From: Bradyrhizobium sp. LHD-71 | GTDB lineage: Bacteria > Pseudomonadota > Alphaproteobacteria > Rhizobiales > Xanthobacteraceae | Direction of reading: 5' to 3' | Assembly (NCBI RefSeq): GCF_031157255.1 | Contig: NZ_JAVIFX010000013.1 | Span: 1 to 64,000, forward strand | Length of the DNA: 64,000 bases | Part shown: positions 53,031-62,467 of the stretch, piece after piece | Position numbering within the stretch: the first letter of the stretch is position 1 | Layout: the number at the start of each line of letters is the position of its first letter | The notes under the pieces: model-generated | What the model was told of the DNA's origin: nothing | The model's database searches: none | Seen by the model: the letters and a program-made list of their open reading frames with translations, nothing else | Made by a program: the position numbers and the translations under genes

Positions 53031-53296
53031 GCCGGCAAAATGTCTTTGCGTGGTCCGGGTCACCAACTGAGCGTCAGGCCCGCGCAATCGCGCAATCAGC
53101 GCTCCCCTCTGGTGCCCATCAGGACTTCGGTCGCGGACATCGCCGTCACTCGACTCGCGTCTATCGCTCGTGCTTTGATTGCCAGTGAACGAGACGAGAA
53201 GGTTCAAGGCGATGAACCGTGCCATGGATCCTCGAAAGCGTTCGATCAACCGGTCTGATCAATAGGGCCGGGGCGATGGTTCCGGGAGGCGCTCGA

Positions 53297-54490
53297 ATGA
53301 ATGACGGATCGACCAATGGTCAGATCGCGCGGCCGATGTTGTTCCTGCCGCTCGCTATTCGCGGCCTGACGTTGAAGAACCGCCTCGTCGTGCCGCCGAT
53401 GGTCCACTATCGCTGCGACCCGGGAAATACCTGCGGTACGTTTCATACCGTGCATCTCGGCCGCTACGCGCTCGGGGGCTTCGGTCTCGTCTTCGTGGAG
53501 GCCACCGGCGTCGAGGAGGTCGGCCTCATCAACGAGCATGATCTCGGCATCTGGAACGATGCCCAGATGGAAAGCTTCAAGCCTTTGATCGCTTTCATGA
53601 AGCGCCAGGGTGCGGCGATCGGCATTCAACTCGCCCATGGCGGCCGCAAGGCGTCCTCCCAGACCGCCATGCAGGGCATGGGACCGCTGACCGAGGAGAA
53701 TCTGAAGTCCGGCGCCAAGGTGTGGCAGCCGGTCGGACCGACAGCCGAGCCTGTCGCTAAGGGCTGGCTGGTGCCGCGGCAGCTGACGACAGCCGAGTGC
53801 AAGGCAATGGTGGGGACGTGGGCCGCCGCGGCGAGGCGTGCGGTGGGCGCCGGATTCGACACCATCGAGATCCACGCTGCGCACGGCTATCTACTCGCTT
53901 CGTTTCTGTCGCCCGTCTCGAATACGCGCGATGACGCATACGGCGGCGACCGGGCGGGACGCATGCGCCTGCCGCTTGAGATCGCCGAGGCGGTACGCCG
54001 TGAAATGCCAGCCTCGATGCCATTATTCTTGCGCCTCTCGGCGGTCGATGGCACGCAGGAGGGCTGGAACATGGACGATACGATTATTTTTGCACGCGAG
54101 TTGAAGGCCCGCGGCGTAGACGTGATCGACTGCTCCTCGGGCGGTATCTCCGGCGCGGCGACAGCGATGCAGGTGCCGCGCAGCCTGGGCTTTCAGGTTC
54201 CCTTCGCCGGACGGGTACGCAAGGAAGCAGATATCCCGACAATGGCGGTCGGCCTGATCCTCGAGGCGCAGCAGGCCGAGACCATTCTTCAAAAGGGCCA
54301 AGCCGATCTCATCGCGATCGGTCGGCAGTCCCAGTTCAATCCCAATATTGCGCACCATTGGGCGCACGATCTCGGCATCAATCAGCGTTTCGAAGACTGG
54401 ACTCCGGAATATGGCTGGTGGCTGGAGAAGCGTATCAGGACGATGGAAGGTTTCGCCACGCCGACTGGCGAGGTCACACGTCGCGCATGA
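53297..54490 (+). CDS. Old Yellow Enzyme-family NADH:flavin oxidoreductase
   Basis: The start MNDGSTNG (53297) follows GGGAGG by 7 nt; the frame is open further up. This 397-residue single-domain FMN TIM barrel has VVPPMVHYRCDPGNTCGTFH (about 37-56), the active-site EIHAAHGYLLASFLSPVSN, and the late FMN phosphate site DLIAIGRQSQFNP. It lacks the Fe-S and FAD domains of the 1863-3836 protein and keeps the canonical H-x-x-H-G-Y. It resembles YqjM/xenobiotic reductases that reduce activated C=C bonds. No operon partners are evident. Confidence 0.9.
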   Translation: MNDGSTNGQIARPMLFLPLAIRGLTLKNRLVVPPMVHYRCDPGNTCGTFHTVHLGRYALGGFGLVFVEATGVEEVGLINEHDLGIWNDAQMESFKPLIAFMKRQGAAIGIQLAHGGRKASSQTAMQGMGPLTEENLKSGAKVWQPVGPTAEPVAKGWLVPRQLTTAECKAMVGTWAAAARRAVGAGFDTIEIHAAHGYLLASFLSPVSNTRDDAYGGDRAGRMRLPLEIAEAVRREMPASMPLFLRLSAVDGTQEGWNMDDTIIFARELKARGVDVIDCSSGGISGAATAMQVPRSLGFQVPFAGRVRKEADIPTMAVGLILEAQQAETILQKGQADLIAIGRQSQFNPNIAHHWAHDLGINQRFEDWTPEYGWWLEKRIRTMEGFATPTGEVTRRA

Positions 54491-55971
54491 TTTGAGCTAC
54501 AGGGATCTGCGACTGACCAGCAATTCACAGCGGTTCTAAAGAGATCGAGCGCGACAAAGCTCGGCGAGCGAATAGCACGTACGGAACACCGCTCGCTGTC
54601 TTCGACTTGACGACGCCTCGCGGCCTTCATGGAACCCAGCGTGCGACGCGAAGAGGCTGGACTCTCGAGACGTGGCATGTTGTGAGGCCATAACCTCTAA
54701 GAAATTCTGACGCTTCATACAGTTTAAGCCGATTGATACCAAGAAGCGCGACGAGCAGTCACGAGAGGACGACTGCTTCGCGATCACAAGAGGTGACGCG
54801 TTTGAAGGCTGCGAACGATGCGTTTGACCGAGGTGAGGTAACGTGTCGCGGTTCTGATTCTTTTTAGAAAGACGCGATGTGGCTGAAACCGCGTGATGAT
54901 CGCGACATTCGATGCATGTATCAAAGCGCGCGCACACGTTGAATATTACACCTAGAAGGAGATTCTTAATACCTTTCGTTGCAAAAACTCAAGCGCAACG
55001 AGGGGCAATGCGTCTGTGCAATTTGGAGCGCGAAATGGCTAATCTCGCGTTGGTTCTCTCTTTGATTTCAGTTCGATCCAAGTCGACTGCGGGCGCCAAG
55101 AAATCGCCGAGCAGCTTCGCCGAAGCGATCTATATCTGCTCCTCCTAAAGGCAACAGCGGCCAGGTTATTGCCGGCTCGCTGATTGTCTCGGACGTAGGG
55201 GCCGACGAAATTTCTATTTCGAACACGCTGCAATTGCCCGCGCCGGTGCGCGTCGTCACGTCATGACTGCTTTAGGACCATCGCGCGCTGCGCTCAACGA
55301 TGACAGAAGGCGCATGTGGTGCGCATAAATTTCATCTTCTCATGAAGCGCGACTTCGATCTGTACTGGAGGAGGAAGAATCGCGCGGCCGATCAGTTGGT
55401 TGCCCGCAAAATTTGCGCGAAGCAATCGGCTCGTCGTCATGCGGACGCTGAAGCGCGCGCAGATGAACATAAGGATCCGATTGCTTTCGTTCGTGCGCTT
55501 TATTGCGTGCGTGCGATCGGGCGCATCCTGACCGGTATCATCATTCATGATCTTGGATTTTTTACAGCGGCGCTCTTTGCGCGACAGACGCGTCGCGAAG
55601 TCTGTGCGCGAAGCAAAGCTGACGCGCTTCGCGGGACGCTGATCCGTGGCTTGTGTGAGAGAGCAGAGCGATCGCCGGCACACAACGCGGCATCCCGCAC
55701 TTTCGAAATGCGCGGCGAACCGGCACTTTCGTTCTCAGTCCTTCATTCGCTATCTGATGTCAGTTGTCGTCCATCCAGCATCCACTGCCACACTAGCACG
55801 AAGATAACTCTCTTCGCACAATCGATTCGCGTCATCTCTAAGACGATGACATCATCACTGCAAATGTTTCTCCACCGAAAGGCAACCGCTCACTGTCATG
55901 CGGCCGAGCCGTCGGTAGCCGAATTGGTTCGCGAGACACTGAAAAGAAGCAACAATCCAAGGGAAGCTCCT
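54491..55971 (+). other. Large region without recognisable genes (leader of the first GntR gene)
   Basis: These 1481 bp are noticeably less GC-rich than the neighbourhood. The open frame that ends in the GntR protein extends back to 55300, but its first 224 codons show no family resemblance and no codon pattern typical of the surroundings; I treat them as untranslated leader. A stretch of leader just before the GntR gene resembles the leader of its paralogue. I see no RNA gene I can name. Confidence 0.5.
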
Positions 55972-56739
55972 ATGCTTGAGGCGTCAAAAATGCACATGCA
56001 GAATAACGGGGACGGCTTACACACCAGCCGCTTCTTGACCCGTCCGCTATACCTTCAGGCACGTGACGCAATCGCGCACCGTATCGCCACCGGCACATGG
56101 AAACCGCATGCTGCCATTCCCAACGAGAGCGAGCTGGCGCGCGAATTTGGCGTCAGTGCGGGCACCATCCGGAAAGCCTTGGATCTGGCGGAGGCGGAGC
56201 GGCTGCTCACGCGCCGTCAGGGCCGGGGCACGTTCGTAAACGACCAATCAGCTGCCGAGCACGCGGCGCGCTACACCAATATCAGAAACCGGGAGGGCGA
56301 GCGCCTCAGCGGAGACGTGGAGGTCTTGAGCGTCCTGGAGACCACAGTCAGCGAAAAAGAAAGCCGCCGTCTACGCTTACGACCGCATGAACGGGTCCAT
56401 CGTATCCGTCGCGTGCGGATCACCGGCGGCAAGCCCTACATGCTGGAGGACGTTGCGATGCCCACCAAGCTGTTCCCGGGTGTGGCGAGCCATGACGATG
56501 CGTCTCAGCAACTCACCGTCCTTGCTCAGCGGTTCTGCGTGTTGCTCGGCCGCGGCGAGGAGTGGCTTACCATCGGTCCGGCCGCCCCCGACGTGGCTGC
56601 GGCGCTGCACGTGGCCGCGGAACCTATGCTTCTGCGGCTAGATCGGGTGATCTATACCCACGACGGAAGACCCGCGGAATGGCGCCTCGCACAATGCCTG
56701 ATGGAGGACGGCAGGTACTATCGAGCGAATTTCAGATAG
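55972..56739 (+). CDS. GntR-family regulator, HutC/FarR (UTRA) subfamily, copy 1
   Basis: The start MLEASKMHMQNNGDG (55972) follows GGGAAG. This 255-residue regulator has a GntR winged helix (about 22-90; PLYLQARDAIAHRIATGTWK, NESELAREFGVSAGTIRKAL) and a C-terminal UTRA effector domain (about 108-250; RLRLRPHERVHRIRRVRITG, GKPYMLEDVAMPTKLFP). Members usually sense sugars, histidine derivatives or fatty acids. It is closely related to the next regulator (57713-58483), including part of the leader, so a duplication is clear. No target operon adjoins it. Confidence 0.9.
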   Translation: MLEASKMHMQNNGDGLHTSRFLTRPLYLQARDAIAHRIATGTWKPHAAIPNESELAREFGVSAGTIRKALDLAEAERLLTRRQGRGTFVNDQSAAEHAARYTNIRNREGERLSGDVEVLSVLETTVSEKESRRLRLRPHERVHRIRRVRITGGKPYMLEDVAMPTKLFPGVASHDDASQQLTVLAQRFCVLLGRGEEWLTIGPAAPDVAAALHVAAEPMLLRLDRVIYTHDGRPAEWRLAQCLMEDGRYYRANFR

Positions 56740-57712
56740 AGACCTTGAATGCGCTAATCCGCCGAACCAGCCAGTATTAATGCAGCGACCATAATTATGC
56801 AGTGACCATATATTTGCGGTCCAAACGGGCCCCCGGGTTTTCACGATACTATCAGGCGAAGGGTGCAATCAGGACGCCGCTTGCTGTCCAGTGGACATTC
56901 TTGGTGCAGCCTTGATCGCGCTTGGTGCAGCCTTGATCGCGCTTGGTGCAGCGTTGAACGCGCATCGCCCGCAGCTGATGACATAGTTGCAGCGGAACTT
57001 CCGTGCGCTCGGCTCACGTTGCGGATCCAGCGCGCGGCGAGGGTCTTTCTCTTCCAGGCAAGGAGGCATTCTGCGTCGCGCAGCTCGTTTGCGCTCCTTT
57101 GGTACTGAAGTGTTGCTGAAGATTGCTGGTGCGGAATGCAGCGAGGAAGGCTGTGCCAGGTGAAACCGACGCGTAGCCGTTATCTCACTTGAAAGGTGCC
57201 CAGGTTTCGAAAGCTGCCGGGATGATCAGATCGGTGCTGAAAAGTCCGCGGACCGGTGTGAGGGTTCCGGGGCACACCGATCCGCGGGTAGTTCGCGTCG
57301 AGAGCCTCGCCTGACGCTGGCGGGGGCCGTCCCGGGAGGAGGGGCTCGCAGTGAACGCCCCGAACAAAACTCTCGACGCATGCGGATGCTGACATCGCAC
57401 GCGCACATGCGCCAGCACTCGATGTCAAGATCGTTACTACCCGACGAGTCCGTCGTTGCATGATTGACAACAGACAAGCCGGTCAGGAAACGGGACACTG
57501 AACATCTCGCCAGGTTCGTTATCGGTTATCTGTCGTTTGCTGTTCGTCGACACGCTAGCGAGACGATAGCATTCTTCACACAATGTGTTGGCGCTCTCCT
57601 GGAGGCGATGGCATCATCGATCCACATGCTCCTTGCCGATGTGCAAGTCGAAGCGCCGTTGTGTGCTTCTTCACGGATCGAAGCGACACGCCAATACAAG
57701 GAAAACATCTCC
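56740..57712. other. Spacer between the two GntR genes, with a 21-bp tandem repeat
   Basis: These 973 bp lie between the tandem regulators. At 56900-56962 a 21-bp unit, CTTGGTGCAGCCTTGATCGCG, occurs three times head to tail (the third with two changes). Short open frames in this stretch (for example around 56863-57108) owe their heptad-like peptides to this repeat and are not convincing genes. A leader similar to that of the first GntR gene precedes 57713. Confidence 0.55.
56900..56962. repeat. 21-bp direct tandem repeat, 3 copies
   Basis: Copies at 56900-56920 and 56921-56941 are identical; the copy at 56942-56962 differs at two positions (C to G and T to A). The unit starts CTTGGTGCAG and ends TTGATCGCG. 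It could be a cluster of binding sites for one of the flanking regulators or simple slippage. Confidence 0.85.
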
Positions 57713-58483
57713 ATGAGAGAGTTGCCAGAAACGTCTATCGTCAACAATCGAATGTCGTCCCGTCGCTTCTCAAGTCGTCCGCTGTACCTCCAGACACGCG
57801 ATGCGATCGCGGAGCGCATCTCCTCCGGCGAATGGAAGCAACATACGACCATTCCGGACGAGGGCGAATTGGCCCGCGAACTCGGCGTTAGCCCGAGCAC
57901 AATGCGCAAGGCCCTGGATCTGGCGGAAGCGGAGCGCCTCCTCACTCGTCATCAGGGCGGCGGAAGGTTCGTCAGCGATCCATTGTCCGACAAGCACGCG
58001 GAGCGCTACAGCTGCATCAGAGGGCGTGACGGCAAGCGCTTAGGTGGGGAGGTGAAGGTGCTGAGCCTGCTCGAGACGACCGTCAACGAACGCGAGGTTC
58101 GGCGGCTACGTCTACGTCTGCGCGAACGCGTGCACCGCGTCCGCCGCCTGCGATTGACCGGAGGCAAGCCCTACATGCTCGAGGACATCGTGATGCCCAC
58201 AAAGCTGTTTCCCCGCCTGGCGACACACTTTGACGCGTCTCAGCGACTGTCCGTCCTGGCGCAACAATATGGAGTGTCGCTCGGGGGTGGCGAGGAGCGG
58301 GTCACCGCCAGTGGCGTGGCGCCCGATGTGGCCGATGCGCTGGAGGTCGAGCCGGCGACGACAGTCATGCGACTCGATCGCGTGATCTACACGCTCGAGG
58401 GCAAACCCGCGGTATGGCGTCTCGGGCAGTGCCCTATAGTAGGGGGCAGGCACTATCTGGCCAAACTGACACGGCCCGACTGA
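57713..58483 (+). CDS. GntR-family regulator, HutC/FarR (UTRA) subfamily, copy 2
   Basis: The start MRELPETSIVNNRMSSRRFS (57713) is preceded by AAGGA about 10 nt upstream. This 256-residue protein mirrors copy 1 throughout: RPLYLQTRDAIAERISSGEW, DEGELARELGVSPSTMRKAL, then the UTRA part LRLRLRERVHRVRRLRLTGG and KPYMLEDIVMPTKLFP. Identity by eye is roughly 60-65 percent, so they have diverged but probably bind related effectors. The lack of any adjacent pathway is odd for this family. Confidence 0.9.
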   Translation: MRELPETSIVNNRMSSRRFSSRPLYLQTRDAIAERISSGEWKQHTTIPDEGELARELGVSPSTMRKALDLAEAERLLTRHQGGGRFVSDPLSDKHAERYSCIRGRDGKRLGGEVKVLSLLETTVNEREVRRLRLRLRERVHRVRRLRLTGGKPYMLEDIVMPTKLFPRLATHFDASQRLSVLAQQYGVSLGGGEERVTASGVAPDVADALEVEPATTVMRLDRVIYTLEGKPAVWRLGQCPIVGGRHYLAKLTRPD

Positions 58484-58888
58484 GGTTGGATCAGTAGAGG
58501 TGGTCACCGAGATCACCGCGTTCGCATCACTGCGGGGGAGGCCACGGTAAACGACCGAGCGATGAACGTGAGCGCCAGCTCCTCACCGACGGGCCACCAT
58601 TCCGAATGGCTTATAACCGCACGCGCAATGTCGAGCGCCGATGTCATCATCTGGATCTTTCGGGCCAAGCGCCTCGTACTGCACGTCACACACGAGAGCC
58701 TCTTTCGTTCCTGCGATGAAGAGATGTTTGCCGGAGAGCCGCAGTTTTCGTCATGCACCTATGTGAACCGTTGGAGCGAACGCCTTCAGAAACGCGATGG
58801 AACTTCGATTTGCCGCCGTCGTTGTCCTGCCGGGAATGGAAATGCGATTTGGAAAAGCGGATGTTTGTCATTTCTGAAAGTGCACACA
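58484..58888. other. Intergenic region upstream of Crp/Fnr gene
   Basis: The frame of the Crp/Fnr gene is open back to 58562, and a minus-strand frame covers 58513-58758, but neither part resembles a known protein. I see no clear ribosome site or promoter. The regulator is best started at 58889. Confidence 0.45.
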
Positions 58889-59620
58889 ATGCCAAGCGGG
58901 CCACTTCCCGAAGCACTCATCAAGAAGCTGCGCGTTTCCAATGATCTGAATGACGAGGATATCAGAGCGCTCGAAAGCCTGCCGATTGCAGGAAAATCTT
59001 ATGCGCCGCAGCAGCGGATCGTGGTCGAGGGAGATAGGCCGACCGAGTGCTGCCTGATCATCGATGGGTACGCCTATCGCTCAAAGACAACGGGCGCCGG
59101 CCTCCGCCAGGTTTTGAGCATCCATGTTGCCGGCGAGATCCCGGACCTGCAGAGTCTGCACCTCCATGTCATGGATCACGACCTTACGGCGCTCACCGGA
59201 TGCACGCTGGGATTTATCCCGCATGAATATATCCTCGACCTGTGCGCACGACACCCCGGCACTGCAGCGGCCCTCTGGCGCGAAACGCTGGTGGACGCGG
59301 CGATATTTCGGGAATGGATGATCAACATCGGCCGGCGAACAGCGACGGAGCGGATGGCGCACCTGCTCATGGAGCTCTGGGAACGGCTCGAGCCTATCGG
59401 CCGCACACACGAGGACTCGTTCGAATTGCCTGTCACCCAATCAGATCTTGCGGACTGCTTGGGCCTGACGCCAGTTCACATCAACCGCGTGCTCAGGCAG
59501 CTGCGCAACGAGAAATTGCTGGAGATCGTGCGGCGGGAATTCAAGCTGTTGGATCGCCCGAAGCTTAAGGAGCTGGGACAGTTCGATCCGACCTATCTGC
59601 ACTTACATCCGTCGATGTAA
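58889..59620 (+). CDS. Crp/Fnr-family transcriptional regulator
   Basis: The start is MPSGPLPEALIKKLRVSNDL (58889); upstream in-frame sequence does not resemble the family. This 243-residue protein has a cyclic-nucleotide-binding-like sensor (about 20-140; RIVVEGDRPTECCLIIDGYA) and a C-terminal helix-turn-helix (VTQSDLADCLGLTPVHINRV, about 180-199). There is no N-terminal Fe-S cysteine cluster, so it is not an Fnr-type oxygen sensor. It could act at Crp/Fnr-like sites such as that at 37739-37752, though this is untested. Confidence 0.88.
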   Translation: MPSGPLPEALIKKLRVSNDLNDEDIRALESLPIAGKSYAPQQRIVVEGDRPTECCLIIDGYAYRSKTTGAGLRQVLSIHVAGEIPDLQSLHLHVMDHDLTALTGCTLGFIPHEYILDLCARHPGTAAALWRETLVDAAIFREWMINIGRRTATERMAHLLMELWERLEPIGRTHEDSFELPVTQSDLADCLGLTPVHINRVLRQLRNEKLLEIVRREFKLLDRPKLKELGQFDPTYLHLHPSM

Positions 59621-59706
59621 CCGGCGGCGAGGATTGCCAGCTCCGGTCACGTCGCTTGAGCGCGACCGACAACGTCATGTAGCGCGCCCCGGAGCACGAC
59701 CGGCGT

Positions 59707-59883
59707 TCAGTTCGATCGCAGCCAGCGCTTGACTTCCGCATAGGCCCGCAACTTGGCGACCTCTATCAGGATGGACTGCCGCGCGGGTCCAGGTGGCAGC
59801 CGCGAGGCTTCGCACTCGCGAGCCTTGATGCGCTCGGCGATGTCTTCGCGGGTCGGATAGTTTGCCTTGGGGATTTTTTTCAT
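59707..59883 (-). CDS. Small conserved-looking hypothetical protein
   Basis: The 58-residue product, MKKIPKANYPTREDIAERIK, with the later RLPPGPARQSILIEVAKLRA, is charged and helical. The proline-rich GPAR segment followed by an amphipathic helix seems familiar from short proteins of rhizobial genomes, but I cannot assign a role. The longer open frame upstream is probably not translated. Ribosome site is weak. Confidence 0.55.
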   Translation of the reverse strand: MKKIPKANYPTREDIAERIKARECEASRLPPGPARQSILIEVAKLRAYAEVKRWLRSN

Positions 59884-60103
59884 CTCATTCACATGAACAA
59901 TTGAAAGAAAAGAGCGGCTCCGAACCCGGACACCGCTGCTCCCGACGCGGCACAAATGAAGGCGACGAAAACAGGGTGCATGCTCCAAGCTTAGGCCGAC
60001 GGCGGAAAGCCGCATTATCAAATGTTAACGTCGCAACGATCAGTCATGGGGCCGGCGGGGAGGCAGCCGTCCGTGGTCGAGAGAGCTCCCGCCAGAGCGT
60101 TCG

Positions 60104-61195
60104 CTAAGAGCCACTTGCCGCAAGGCCAATCACCTGCGCGAGCACCTGTTCGCGTTTGGCCTGCGAACGGCTTGCCTTCAGACGTGCGGAAAAGCGCTCG
60201 AGCAGGCCATCCTCAAACGCCGTTACAATTGTTTCATGCACGTAGCTCTTGCGGCAGATCGCTGGCGTGTTTGCCAGCTCCTCCGCACAGTCGCGAACGG
60301 CTTCCATGACCTGTCTATTGCGCGCCCGCGCGCTGGCGGCGGGGACGCAGTGCGCCAGCGATTCCAGGACGGCGGCTGAAGCCATCAACGTGCGGAAGTC
60401 CTTCAGTGAGATGCGAACCCCGGCGATCTCACGCAGGAAGACATTGACCTGCGCAGAGGTCACGCCGCGCACTTCGCCCCCGTCGTCGCGGTACTGAAAA
60501 AGGCGCCGGCCCGGCAAGGTCACGAGCACTTTGACGGCGCGCAGCAGATTCGCTGCGCGGCATTCCTTTTGAACGCTTTTGCCGCCCTTGCCACGGAAAG
60601 ACAGGACGAGACGGTCAGGTTCTGTCCTCACGTTGGACTTCAAGAGCGTCGCCGCACCGCGCGAACGGTGAAGTGTCGCATATGTCTCGCCGCCGGGCCG
60701 GATGGCGGTGCTTGCCACCAGTTCGATCACCGCAGCCAGAGCGAATTCGCGGGTCGGTTCGGCGCGGGCCAGCCGTTGGGCAACGCTGCGGCGGATGCGC
60801 GGTAGCACTGAGATCAGTCGGACTAGCCGGCGCGCCTTCCGCAGCTCTCTGACCTTCTCCCAATCCGGATGATAGCGATATTGAAGCCGCCCTGCCGCAT
60901 CCCGGCCGACCGCTTGAAGATGAGCGTTCGGGTCCGCTGCATAGCGGACGTCTTCATAGGCTGGCGGAACGGCCAGCGACCTCAGCCGCGAGACGGTCGT
61001 GGCGCTCTTGATTGCGCGCCCGTTGGCGCCGACGAACGAGAAGCGATCGCCGCGCCGCAAGCGCCGGATAGTCAGCTCGTCGCGACGGCAAATCTTCAAA
61101 CCGTGCGTCTTGGTGAGCTTCGCCAGCGAGCGCGCGCGCGATCGTACCAATCCACTGTTTGAACCGACCGAGGACTCGGGTACAATGATCGACAT
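60104..61195 (-). CDS. DNA topoisomerase IB
   Basis: The start MSIIVPESSVGSNSGLVRSR (61195) follows GAGGAG by about 7 nt. This 363-residue eukaryote-like type IB topoisomerase has an N-terminal domain with FSFVGANGRAI, and the catalytic domain with the pentad elements RPGGETYA (Arg), FRGKGGKSVQ (Lys), KDFRTLMAS (Arg), and SYVHETIV (nucleophilic Tyr with the following His). Members relax supercoils by transient DNA 3'-phosphotyrosine linkage. It stands alone. Confidence 0.92.
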   Translation of the reverse strand: MSIIVPESSVGSNSGLVRSRARSLAKLTKTHGLKICRRDELTIRRLRRGDRFSFVGANGRAIKSATTVSRLRSLAVPPAYEDVRYAADPNAHLQAVGRDAAGRLQYRYHPDWEKVRELRKARRLVRLISVLPRIRRSVAQRLARAEPTREFALAAVIELVASTAIRPGGETYATLHRSRGAATLLKSNVRTEPDRLVLSFRGKGGKSVQKECRAANLLRAVKVLVTLPGRRLFQYRDDGGEVRGVTSAQVNVFLREIAGVRISLKDFRTLMASAAVLESLAHCVPAASARARNRQVMEAVRDCAEELANTPAICRKSYVHETIVTAFEDGLLERFSARLKASRSQAKREQVLAQVIGLAASGS

Positions 61196-61351
61196 GGTGT
61201 TGCTCCTCAGGAACGCAAAGCCGCGACCGGAGCAATTTGTTCCGGGTGCGCATGGCTCTGCGGCGGGGAACCATTTCAGTTGAAGCGAACGACGCGTGGT
61301 GCTCGCCGGGAGCGGCTCCACCCTATCAATTCAGAACTATAGCGTCCCGGG

Positions 61352-61774
61352 TTACAGCTTCGCGTCGAATGACACTCCCTTGCCTGTCAGCGGATCAAGC
61401 GCGCAGACAAAGGTAAAGGCGTGCCAGCTGCTGCCCGTCCGGACCTGGCCGGTGCCCTCCAGGCGACGGTTGCTGATGAGGCGAAGCGTTGCGGGATCGT
61501 TGTTTCCCAGAAAGACGCGGTCGGCCTGGCTGAGATGGCGCTTGAGGGTCGCGAGCGCGAGCGGCCGGCAGATGAATTCAGCGACCTTCTTTGCGTCGCT
61601 CCATTCGCCAGCAAGCGCGCGCTCCTCGCGAAACTTCAGCTTGGCGATCTGCCGCGCTATTGCCGATGACTGCGCCGGCGAAAGACCGGACGTGGCAGAA
61701 GCCGCGCCAGCCGAAGCGAACAGCAGGCCGAACAGCAAGGCCCCACTCATCACACGGAGCAATCTCATCGTCAT
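61352..61774 (-). CDS. Exported protein of unknown function
   Basis: The start MTMRLLRVMSGALLFGLLF (61774) gives a signal peptide (about 1-26, cleavage after GAASA). The mature part, REERALAGEWSDAKKVAEFI, then DRVFLGNNDPATLRLISNRR and SWHAFTFVCALDPLTGKGVS, has two cysteines and looks like a compact beta domain. I do not recognise the family with certainty. It is convergent with the DUF4142 relic region and follows the topoisomerase on the same strand. Confidence 0.65.
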   Translation of the reverse strand: MTMRLLRVMSGALLFGLLFASAGAASATSGLSPAQSSAIARQIAKLKFREERALAGEWSDAKKVAEFICRPLALATLKRHLSQADRVFLGNNDPATLRLISNRRLEGTGQVRTGSSWHAFTFVCALDPLTGKGVSFDAKL

Positions 61775-61967
61775 CGGCTTCGCCACCAGTTCAGTGGGCG
61801 CCAATTTGTGCCTGATGGTCAGAACTGGTCAACGGGCGAGATCGGCAAGGACGTTGCCGAGCGCTTGTCCTCGTGGCCGTCGCCACCCTTACCTATCGAG
61901 GAACTCCAGGACTCGAATTCCGTTCATTGAGCATCTGATTAAAAAGAATCTTATCAAGGAGAATTCG

Positions 61968-62199
61968 ATGAGGAACTTCTTTTGGTCATCACGCTATCCT
62001 GGTGACGCCTGCGACGGCCCATTCCGTCGGTGAGAAGATCGGAGTCAACTCGGCGCTCGGCGTCGCGCCGAACACTGGCGATTTCGTCAAACAGGTTGCC
62101 GTCAGCGACATACTTGAAATCGAAGCCAGCAAGCTGCTGGCGCATGAGCGTGCCGATCCTGCAAGCAACGCCGAACAAGGCGTCGCCCAAAGGAAATAG
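61968..62199 (+). pseudogene. DUF4142-type exported protein, truncated and frameshifted
   Basis: A strong ribosome site, AAGGAG, precedes ATGAGGAACTTC (61968). The expected signal peptide can be traced only by changing frame twice within about 45 bp. From about 61998 the frame reads TPATAHSVGEKIGVNSALGV, APNTGDFVKQVAVSDILEIE, the N-terminus of DUF4142 proteins, and ends abruptly in AEQGVAQRK and a stop, where an intact protein would continue for about 100 residues. Confidence 0.65.
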
Positions 62200-62467
62200 G
62201 CCAGAGGATTTTCCGCACGCTTGGCGTGCCATATGCCGAGAGCTCGTGTGATGATGGCAGATCAAGGCGGGCGCGGTCCGATGTGAGTGCGCGGGCAACG
62301 CACTGTCTTTGTCCGCCAATCCGCGTCACGCCCGCATAGGTCCCGCGTGCACTCACGCTCGACGCTTGCCGCGAAATGGCGCAGCTTGCGGCCTGGATTC
62401 GGCGCTGCTAAGGTGCCGCAAAATAAACAACAAAAAATTGGTCGGCTTTACCCGGGAGGGGATTAAT

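Noticed and set aside
55300-55971. Long N-terminal extension of the first GntR/UTRA protein
   Set aside because: No family match, and a good start with a ribosome site exists at 55972; the paralogue also starts at the same relative position.
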